NCBI GenBank assembly: GCA_947498815.1
Contig: CANMLU010000013.1
Coordinates: forward strand, 1-64,000
Reading direction: 5' to 3'
DNA length: 64,000 nucleotides
Origin: an uncultured Aquimarina sp.
GTDB taxonomy: Bacteria; Bacteroidota; Bacteroidia; Flavobacteriales; Flavobacteriaceae
In this document: positions 57,261 to 64,000 of the stretch, piece after piece
Layout: every line of letters starts with the position of its first letter
Position numbering within the stretch: the first letter of the stretch is position 1
Program-made: the position numbers and the translations under genes
Notes under the pieces: generated by a model
Databases searched by the model: none
Told to the model about the DNA's origin: nothing
What the model saw: only the letters and a program-made list of their open reading frames with translations

Positions 57261-60200
57261 ATGAATAAGTTATTTTTTATACTCCTTTGTACTTTTCTTA
57301 TACTATTTTCTTGCAAAGAGGATTTAAGTACCAAAAAAGAACAAAAAAAAACTACTGTAGAAACAGTAAGTAAACAATCTCCACAACAATATTTCGTAAA
57401 AGTCCCTGCTTCAACTAGTAACTTGTATTTCAAGAACACCATTTCGGATACTATTTCCACAAAGTCTAATTTATTCGATTTTGATTTCTTTTATAATGGT
57501 GCCGGAGTTGGTATTGAAGATATCAATAATGATGGTTTAAAAGATATATTTTTCTGTGGCAACCAAGTACCAAATAAACTCTATATAAATAAGGGAAATC
57601 TTGTTTTTGAAGATATATCCGCTACCGCGAATATCAATACTAATAAAAATTGGTCCAATGGGGTCACTTTTGCAGATGTTAATAATGATGGATGGATGGA
57701 TATCTATATCTCTCAAGGAGGTCCCAAAGAAGAGAGTTCCAGAAAAAACTTACTCCTTATCAATCAAAAAGATTCGACCTTCAAAGAACTAGCTTCAGAA
57801 TACGGATTAGATGATTCCGGTATAAGTACCCAGTCTGCATTTTTTGACTTTGATAAAGATGGTGATTTAGATTGTGTTGTAATGAATGAAAATGAGTATT
57901 ATGGTCTGGATCCGACTACATTCTATGACATCCTAAAAGATGAGTCTAAGCGAACTAAAAGTTCGAGCCACTTATATCAAAACACAGGGGGTAAATTTAT
58001 AAACATTACAAAAAAAGCTGGGCTCCTTCAACCAAGTTTTGGTTTAGGGTTATGTGTTAGCGATATTAATAACGACGGATGGCCAGATATCTACATAGCC
58101 AACGATTATTATGTTCCTGATGCTTTATACATCAATAATAAGAACAATACTTTTACAGATCAAATTAAAAAGTACACCAACCATGTATCATTTTATGGGA
58201 TGGGTGTGGATATAGCTGATATAAATAATGACAATTTAAAAGATATTTTTGTTTTGGATATGGCATCAAGTGATCATGTAAGATCCAAAACTTTAATGGC
58301 ATCCATGAATGTAAAAAAGTTTGATTTATTAATTAACAAGCTTAGTTTACACAATCAATACATGTTTAATTCTTTGCAGCTAAACACTGGCAATAACATC
58401 TTTCATAATATTGCGCAACATACAGGACTGTCTAAAACCGATTGGAGTTGGGCGGGTCTTGTTTTTGATTTTAACAACGATCAAAATGATGATATTTATG
58501 TAACCAATGGATACAGAAAATATGCCCTTGACAATGATATACGCACATTAATCTTTAAGGCAAAAAATTATTATAAAGGAAATGTCCCGTTGGATGTAAA
58601 AAAAGAAATTTACAATCGTCTGCCTTCAGAAAAATTACCTAATATTCTTTTTAAAAACAATGGAGATTTAAATTTTGAGAATATAACTTCTACCACACAA
58701 CTCAATGAACCTTCATTTTCTAATGGCGCATCATATTCAGACTTGGATAATGATGGTGACCTGGAAATAGTAGTAAACAATATAGATGGAGAATCATTTT
58801 TATACAAAAACATGAGTATAGAAAATAACCATGGAAATTTTTTAAAAATCAATACCACAGGTAGGACATCTGAGGATTTTGCAAAGGTTACATTATATTA
58901 TGATGGTACTACAAAAACTAAAGAATCCAAAAGAGTACGTGGCTATTTATCTTCCATTGACAAAACTATCCATTTCGGTTTAGGTGAAATAACCACTGTG
59001 GATACAGTAAAAATAACATGGTTATCTGGAAAACACGAAACATTATATAATGTAAAAGCAAATACAACGATACATGCATCTGAAAAAAAAGCGGTTTTCA
59101 AAAAAATATCCGAACCTCAAAAACAAGCTCTCTCATTTACAAAAACAAAAAACCCTATACACTTTAAACATATAGAAAACGACTACGATGATTTTGAAAA
59201 TGAAATATTATTACCCTATAAACAATCCACATTAGGCCCTTGTATTGCAAAAGGAGATATAAATGGGGACAAAAAAGAGGATGTATATATTGGTGGTGCC
59301 TCAGGTCAAGCAGGACAGCTATTTATTCAGACCGCACGAGGGTTTAAAAAAAGTAATCCTGATCTATTTATTAAAGATGCCAAATTTGAAGACATGGAAA
59401 CCTTGTTTTTTGATTTTGATTCTGATGGTGACACTGACATATATGTGGTAAGTGGAGGAAATGAATTTAAAGAGAATTCAAAATACTTAAAAGATAGATT
59501 ATATATAAATGACGGAAATGCAAACTTTACAAAACACCCGTTCTCTGATAATAATCCAAGTTTTAGCGGAAAAACTATAGCAAAAATTGATTTTGATAAT
59601 GATGGCGATTTTGACTTAATTCTCGGAAATAGAATCATATCTCAAAAATACCCTATTCCAGAATCATCCATAATTTATGAGAACGTTGATGGGACTTTTA
59701 AAAATGTCACCAAACAAATTGCTCCTTCATTTGAAAATTTTGGAATTGTAAATAAAGTAATTGCCACCGATTTCAATAATGACGGATGGCAGGATATCAT
59801 CGCGGTGGGTGAATGGACCCATGTTGGATTGTTTAAAAATGAACAAGGGGTGTTTAAAGATATTTCAAAGAAAAGTAATTTAGATAACGAAAAAGGATGG
59901 TGGTTTTCTGTTACTGAAACTGATATAAATAATGATGGTAATAAAGATTATGTTATTGGAAACGTTGGTTTAAACTTTAAATTTAAAGCAAGCAAGCAAA
60001 AGCCTTTGCGGGTTTACGCAGATGATTTTGATTCCAATGGGACTCATGATGTCGTACTAAGCTATAAATACAAAGGAAACTTTGTACCAGCAAGAGGACG
60101 TGAATGCTCTTCGCAACAAATGCCATTTATTGCAAAAAAAATCCCAACCTATCAGGAATTTGCCAATGCCGATTTAGAAAAAATATACGGAGATAAAATT

Positions 60201-60629
60201 AATACCGCTTATCAACAAGAAGCAAACGAATTCAACTCTATTCTACTTTTAAACAAGGGCAATGATGATTTTGAAAAAATAACCCTTCCGCAAATGGCCC
60301 AAACAATACCAATAATAGATAGCAAACCATTTGATTTTAATGCCGATGGTTATGAAGATATAATTATCGCTGGAACCATTTATAATACAGAGGTAGAAAC
60401 CCCTCGTCTTGATAATGCATATGCATTGGTATTGCTTTCAAATAAAAAAAATGGATACAGTGTACTCGGACCAGACAAAACTGGACTTTATATTAATGGT
60501 AATGCTAAATCTGTTGAATTCGTATCACAAAACGATAAAGATCTCTTACTTATTGGTATTAACAACGCCAATATTGAAACGTATCAACTTCGACCACACG
60601 CCAAACTGTTAGAAAATAAAATGCCGTAA
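57261..60629 (+). CDS. FG-GAP/VCBS repeat lipoprotein with ASPIC/UnbV domain (CRTAC1-like)
   Basis: A 1122-aa lipoprotein (signal ending LFSC, C18). It contains 14 calcium-binding DxDxDG-type repeats (for example DINNDGLKD at about residue 87, DFNADGYED at about 1025): seven before residue 510 and seven after 660. Between them, at about 540-615, is an ASPIC/UnbV domain (KITWLSGKHETLYNVKANTT). This suggests two seven-bladed beta-propellers. Such proteins often sit next to SusCD loci and may bind surface ligands; the function is unknown. A probable -7 box TATCTTTA lies just upstream. Confidence 0.9.
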   Translation: MNKLFFILLCTFLILFSCKEDLSTKKEQKKTTVETVSKQSPQQYFVKVPASTSNLYFKNTISDTISTKSNLFDFDFFYNGAGVGIEDINNDGLKDIFFCGNQVPNKLYINKGNLVFEDISATANINTNKNWSNGVTFADVNNDGWMDIYISQGGPKEESSRKNLLLINQKDSTFKELASEYGLDDSGISTQSAFFDFDKDGDLDCVVMNENEYYGLDPTTFYDILKDESKRTKSSSHLYQNTGGKFINITKKAGLLQPSFGLGLCVSDINNDGWPDIYIANDYYVPDALYINNKNNTFTDQIKKYTNHVSFYGMGVDIADINNDNLKDIFVLDMASSDHVRSKTLMASMNVKKFDLLINKLSLHNQYMFNSLQLNTGNNIFHNIAQHTGLSKTDWSWAGLVFDFNNDQNDDIYVTNGYRKYALDNDIRTLIFKAKNYYKGNVPLDVKKEIYNRLPSEKLPNILFKNNGDLNFENITSTTQLNEPSFSNGASYSDLDNDGDLEIVVNNIDGESFLYKNMSIENNHGNFLKINTTGRTSEDFAKVTLYYDGTTKTKESKRVRGYLSSIDKTIHFGLGEITTVDTVKITWLSGKHETLYNVKANTTIHASEKKAVFKKISEPQKQALSFTKTKNPIHFKHIENDYDDFENEILLPYKQSTLGPCIAKGDINGDKKEDVYIGGASGQAGQLFIQTARGFKKSNPDLFIKDAKFEDMETLFFDFDSDGDTDIYVVSGGNEFKENSKYLKDRLYINDGNANFTKHPFSDNNPSFSGKTIAKIDFDNDGDFDLILGNRIISQKYPIPESSIIYENVDGTFKNVTKQIAPSFENFGIVNKVIATDFNNDGWQDIIAVGEWTHVGLFKNEQGVFKDISKKSNLDNEKGWWFSVTETDINNDGNKDYVIGNVGLNFKFKASKQKPLRVYADDFDSNGTHDVVLSYKYKGNFVPARGRECSSQQMPFIAKKIPTYQEFANADLEKIYGDKINTAYQQEANEFNSILLLNKGNDDFEKITLPQMAQTIPIIDSKPFDFNADGYEDIIIAGTIYNTEVETPRLDNAYALVLLSNKKNGYSVLGPDKTGLYINGNAKSVEFVSQNDKDLLLIGINNANIETYQLRPHAKLLENKMP

Positions 60630-60734
60630 GTTTTTAATAACCTGCGTAAAGTTTCATAATTTTAGAGCTAATCAGTATTTTTTCTTTAATTTCAGATTAA
60701 AGCATATTTAATAACAACTACAAATCATTATGTC

Positions 60735-61463
60735 ATGAAAAATTCACACAATATTGCCGTAATATTATTTTTTGCATTTAGTTGTATATCCGCACAAAAC
60801 CTAACATCAACCGACTTTAACAGTAATGCAGCGGGGCAACCAATAAAATTTAACAATTTTAGAGCCCAAGCCGCTATTTTAAGTGGAAGTTTTGCTTCTC
60901 TTGACACACCTACTGAATCATTAACAGATGGCTCTGTTTACTTATTTGATGACTGGAACAACACAACCATTATAAAAGTTGATAAGAGAAATTATACTTT
61001 CTCCAACTTTAACTTCAATATCCGTAAAGAAGAATTCATGTCACAAATTGAAGGAGACTCTATTTATATCTTTGATTTTAATAGTATCGACAAAGTGATT
61101 GTAAATGGAAAAGAATTTAAATCATTTTCCGACCCTCTAGAAGGTGAAGAAAAAATATTTCAGGTAATCTACGAGAATGCTGATCTTTCAATTTTAAAAA
61201 AATATTCTTTAAAAATTATTGAAAGCTCACCCGATCCCATGCTTAATCGTAGCAAAAATAAGATCATAAAAATGGAAAACTATTTTATAAAGAAGGGTAC
61301 TACTTTTACTCCTTTTAAATTAAAAAAGAAATCTATAGTCAAATTAGTCGAAAAAAATACGGCTATACAAGTATTAGATGATTATGTTAAATCAAATCAT
61401 CTCTCGTACAAAAATGAAAATGATTTAAAAAAGATCTTTGAATATAGTTACAAAACAAAATAG
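60735..61463 (+). CDS. Uncharacterised secreted protein
   Basis: 242 aa; Sec signal peptide MKNSHNIAVILFFAFSCISA, then a mixed alpha/beta body with no family that I recognise. The C-terminal 100 residues are lysine-rich (KKYSLKIIESSPDPMLNRSK, then a region with KLKKKSIVKLVEKNT). It lies 105 bases after the FG-GAP gene on the same strand. No T9SS sorting domain. Confidence 0.7.
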   Translation: MKNSHNIAVILFFAFSCISAQNLTSTDFNSNAAGQPIKFNNFRAQAAILSGSFASLDTPTESLTDGSVYLFDDWNNTTIIKVDKRNYTFSNFNFNIRKEEFMSQIEGDSIYIFDFNSIDKVIVNGKEFKSFSDPLEGEEKIFQVIYENADLSILKKYSLKIIESSPDPMLNRSKNKIIKMENYFIKKGTTFTPFKLKKKSIVKLVEKNTAIQVLDDYVKSNHLSYKNENDLKKIFEYSYKTK

Positions 61464-61559
61464 TTAAACAAAGATATATCACAGAAACACCATTTATCCA
61501 TACTATGTCATTGCAACAATATAGCTATACCCTGTTTCGATTATTGGATAGTAACCGAT

Positions 61560-61828
61560 ATGTATATATGTAACTAGCATAACTGCAGCAAATGATAGAA
61601 TACAAAAAATTACAACACAATTTTGGTCGGTGACATATAATAAAGACATGGAAAGCTATATAATATTAAGAAAATACGATTCTCCAACTGAACATTCGTG
61701 GTAATTCCGGAAATTCGGCACTCACTCCTTATGCATATCTTGTAAACGAGTAAAATTTAAATATAAAAGATTTAGAAGCTGGTTCCGGCAGCATTGAAAG
61801 TACTAATCAAACCATGAAAATATTCTAA
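61560..61828 (+). pseudogene. Remnant of a degraded coding region
   Basis: Two protein-like stretches in different frames: one ending ITTQFWSVTYNKDMESY then KYDSPTEHSW and a stop (61704), the next starting in the +1 frame near 61682 with LQLNIRGNSGNSALTPYAYL, one in-frame stop (61751), then NLNIKDLEAGSGSIESTNQ, ending at 61828. It looks like the 3' part of a gene after a frameshift and a stop, still followed by a terminator. The family is not recognised. Confidence 0.35.
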
Positions 61829-61861
61829 GATATAAATTAACGTTTCATCAAAACAATTTAT

Positions 61862-61890
61862 AAAAGGATCTGAATATCAGATCCTTTTTG
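61862..61890 (+). terminator. Terminator beyond the decayed gene
   Basis: A 12-bp perfect stem (AAAAGGATCTGA 61862-61873, TCAGATCCTTTT 61877-61888) with a 3-base loop and a T run. Confidence 0.85.
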
Positions 61891-62051
61891 TTTTTAATCA
61901 AATCAGAAACGACTATTCAAACCCTAACCAAAACTTCCAATCAGTTTAAAAAAAATACACTATAACGTTGTAGTAACACTCTATACTGCGCACATACGCC
62001 TAAATCATTAATTCAAATTTTAATACCAAAAAGTTGTTTTATAAAGATATT

Positions 62052-62088
62052 ATTATCATTTTTGGAACTGGCTAATTCAAATAAATTG
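62052..62088 (+). promoter_or_regulatory. Conserved box upstream of the second susC
   Basis: ATTATCATTTTTGGAACTGG followed by CTAATTCAAATAAATTG; shares the pattern ATTrTCAwwTTTGrArCwGG, then CTAATT, with the first susC upstream region. Confidence 0.5.
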
Positions 62089-62092
62089 TAAA

Positions 62093-64000
62093 ATGAGAAC
62101 AAAGTTTAGTGGAATTTTAACGCTACTTTTAGCGTTTGTTGTGCAATTCACTTTTGCGCAAGAAAAAACAATCTCCGGTACTGTATCCGACGATAAAGGA
62201 CTACCGTTACCAGGGGTGAATGTTATAGTAAAAAACACGGCAGATGGTACGCAAACCGATTTTGATGGTAATTATACGATCAATGCAAATCGAGGAGCTG
62301 TACTATCTTTTAGTTATGTTGGTTTTGAATCACAAGACATAGTAGTCGGTGATAACGAATCAATTAATGTACAACTAGCAACTTCAGCTGCAGAGCTTGA
62401 AGAAGTAATCATTCAGGCATATGGTACGACAACCAGAGCAACATCGAACATTTCTGTATCGGTTGTTAGTTCTGATGACATTGCGAACAGACCAAATGCA
62501 AATGCTATCCAGACATTATCTGGACAAGTAGCAGGTTTGAATATTACTGCTGCAACAGGTCAACCTGGAGCCCCTCCTACGGTAAGAATTCGTGGTGTAG
62601 GTACTATTGGTGGTAATGTGGATCCTCTATACATTATAGATGGTGTTCCAACAGATGCAAACGCTTTCAGGAGTTTAAATCCAAACAACATTGCTTCCGT
62701 ATCTGTTTTGAAAGATGCAGGTGCAACGGCCATCTATGGTAACCGTGGTGCAAATGGGGTGATTATTATCACAACTAATAAAGGTAGCTTTAATGAAGGT
62801 CTTAAAGTTGGTTATACTGGAATTTTATCCTTTGCCAATCTACAAGGCAATGATTATGATTTGATGGATTCGCAAGAGCAGTTAACCTTAGAAAGAAATT
62901 TAGGAAGTGGATTAGGAGCTAGTTTATCTGATGCAGAAATTGCAGCAGCAGCAACAACCGACTGGGCAGATGTTTTCTTTGATACTGGTATTACTCAAAA
63001 TCATAACTTAACATTATCAAGTGGTTCAGAAAATGTACGTCAATTTACTTCTTTAGGATACTTCGAACAAGAAGGTATACTGCAAGATAGTGATTTAACA
63101 CGTTTCAACATTCAAAGTAATGTGGATGGAAAATCATCAAATGACAAATTCAACTATGGATTAAATCTAGCGGTTAACTTTTCCAAATCCAACGAACCAA
63201 ACAATATTGGTGGTGGAGGTATTAACAGAAACTATATCTTGGGTGCTTACCAATCGGTTCCTTACCTAAGTCCAGCTGATTACACAAATGGAGCAGCTTT
63301 ATTATCACCTCTTTCTTTTACAAATACACCTCTATTCTTAATTGATAGACTAGAAACGTTTACTAGAACAGAAGATGAGATTCAGTTATTAGGTAGTTTA
63401 AATGCCAGTTACGAAATTATTCCTGGATTAATTGCTAAAGTTGAACTTACTTCAGAACTTAGAGATGAGAAAAGAATTACTTCTGAAGGCCCAGAGTCTT
63501 TTAACGCATTATTATTTGCGCAAGGTAAAGACCCATCAGGTACAGTAACTCAAACATCCAACAGACAATTTTCTTTTAATCAAGTTACTAGCTTAAGCTA
63601 CAACAAGGTATTTGGAAAAAACACTTTAGATATTGGTTTATTTACTGAATATTTCAAAGCACATTTTGAAACTTTTGGATTTACTCAAGAAGGTTTAAAT
63701 CCACTTACGTTTGTTCCTGGTGATGGTGGTGCTTTTATTGGAGATAATCCTGAAAACGATTTTTATGTAGATACTGTACGTGCGAATCTACTTGATGCAG
63801 GTTTATTCTCGTACTTTTCAAGAGTTGATTATGATTACGATACTAGATTTGGTTTAACAGGTACTGTTCGTAGAGATGCTTCTTTTAGATTCGCTGATTC
63901 TAACCGTTGGGGTACTTTTTACTCTGTATCGGGTAGATGGAATATAGGAAACGAAGATTTCATGGCAAACTCTGGATTTGACGCTTTAAAATTAAGAGCT
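62093..64000 (+). CDS. SusC/RagA-family TonB-dependent transporter (3' end beyond the window)
   Basis: The first 636 codons, in frame to the last base. Signal peptide MRTKFSGILTLLLAFVVQFT then FAQ, a regulatory-like domain (ISGTVSDDKGLPLPGVNVIV), plug with EEVIIQAYGTTTRATSNISV and GVPTDANAFRSLNPNNIASV, and the beginning of the barrel. It is a paralogue of the first SusC, with similar signal and regulatory-domain sequences but a different plug and barrel. A SusD gene probably follows outside the window. Confidence 0.93.
   Translation, partial: MRTKFSGILTLLLAFVVQFTFAQEKTISGTVSDDKGLPLPGVNVIVKNTADGTQTDFDGNYTINANRGAVLSFSYVGFESQDIVVGDNESINVQLATSAAELEEVIIQAYGTTTRATSNISVSVVSSDDIANRPNANAIQTLSGQVAGLNITAATGQPGAPPTVRIRGVGTIGGNVDPLYIIDGVPTDANAFRSLNPNNIASVSVLKDAGATAIYGNRGANGVIIITTNKGSFNEGLKVGYTGILSFANLQGNDYDLMDSQEQLTLERNLGSGLGASLSDAEIAAAATTDWADVFFDTGITQNHNLTLSSGSENVRQFTSLGYFEQEGILQDSDLTRFNIQSNVDGKSSNDKFNYGLNLAVNFSKSNEPNNIGGGGINRNYILGAYQSVPYLSPADYTNGAALLSPLSFTNTPLFLIDRLETFTRTEDEIQLLGSLNASYEIIPGLIAKVELTSELRDEKRITSEGPESFNALLFAQGKDPSGTVTQTSNRQFSFNQVTSLSYNKVFGKNTLDIGLFTEYFKAHFETFGFTQEGLNPLTFVPGDGGAFIGDNPENDFYVDTVRANLLDAGLFSYFSRVDYDYDTRFGLTGTVRRDASFRFADSNRWGTFYSVSGRWNIGNEDFMANSGFDALKLRA

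Larger units (their letters stand above)
61464..62092. other. 629-bp gap before the second susC
   Basis: Contains the decayed gene end at 61560-61828, its terminator at 61862-61890, and the susC upstream box at 62052-62088. The first 100 bases and 61891-62050 show nothing I can assign. Confidence 0.6.

Overview
The window is chromosomal DNA from a low-GC marine-type member of the Bacteroidota, most likely a Flavobacteriaceae species (an Aquimarina-like genome is a guess, not a call). The signs are SusC/SusD and FecI/FecR/TonB-receptor loci, a type IX secretion sorting domain, promoters with the phylum-specific -7 box TAnnTTTG, almost no Shine-Dalgarno dependence, a long disordered insertion in Rho, and zinc-less L36 and S14. 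No rRNA, tRNA, CRISPR array, phage or transposase gene was recognised.

Layout. 1-5.4 kb: cdaA (c-di-AMP synthase) coupled to a DUF3667 membrane protein, a convergent truA-ABC exporter pair, a YfcE-like phosphoesterase and a DUF4293 membrane protein. 5.6-10 kb: rho, a lipoprotein MsrA, and an SH3/alanine-rich coiled protein. 10-14.4 kb: ffh-folD and a four-domain fasciclin lipoprotein. 14.5-19.3 kb: a cell-surface signalling locus (divergent lipoprotein, ECF sigma, FecR, STN-type TonB receptor). 19.3-24 kb: GNAT, argS, an SDR-DUF2867 protein, a CpeT-like lipoprotein. 24-27.9 kb: Rrf2 regulator, CtlX (citrulline hydrolase), an arginine-deiminase-like enzyme and citrate synthase. 28-30.4 kb: a secreted reprolysin-type metallopeptidase. 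30.8-33.4 kb: eno and carA.

33.5-50.7 kb is one long minus-strand ribosomal block in the order rpsL-rpsG-fusA-rpsJ, then rplC through secY-infA, then rpmJ-rpsM-rpsK-rpsD-rpoA-rplQ. It merges str, S10, spc and alpha clusters, without tuf. It is not uniform: there is an exact-consensus promoter ahead of rpsL, another inside it ahead of rpmJ, a terminator-like hairpin between rpsJ and rplC, and structured gaps ahead of rpsD (S4) and rpsH (S8) that could be autoregulatory leaders.

51-64 kb, plus strand: a SusC-SusD-lipoprotein operon, a 1122-residue FG-GAP/ASPIC lipoprotein, an unknown secreted protein, the decayed end of a gene, and the first 636 codons of a second SusC that runs off the window. 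The two susC genes share a conserved upstream box.

Most of the window is housekeeping. I see no clear-cut new defence or mobile system; the best leads are the S4 leader, the arginine-to-ornithine hydrolase pair with its Rrf2 regulator, the FecI/FecR locus with its divergent lipoprotein, and the shared susC promoter box.
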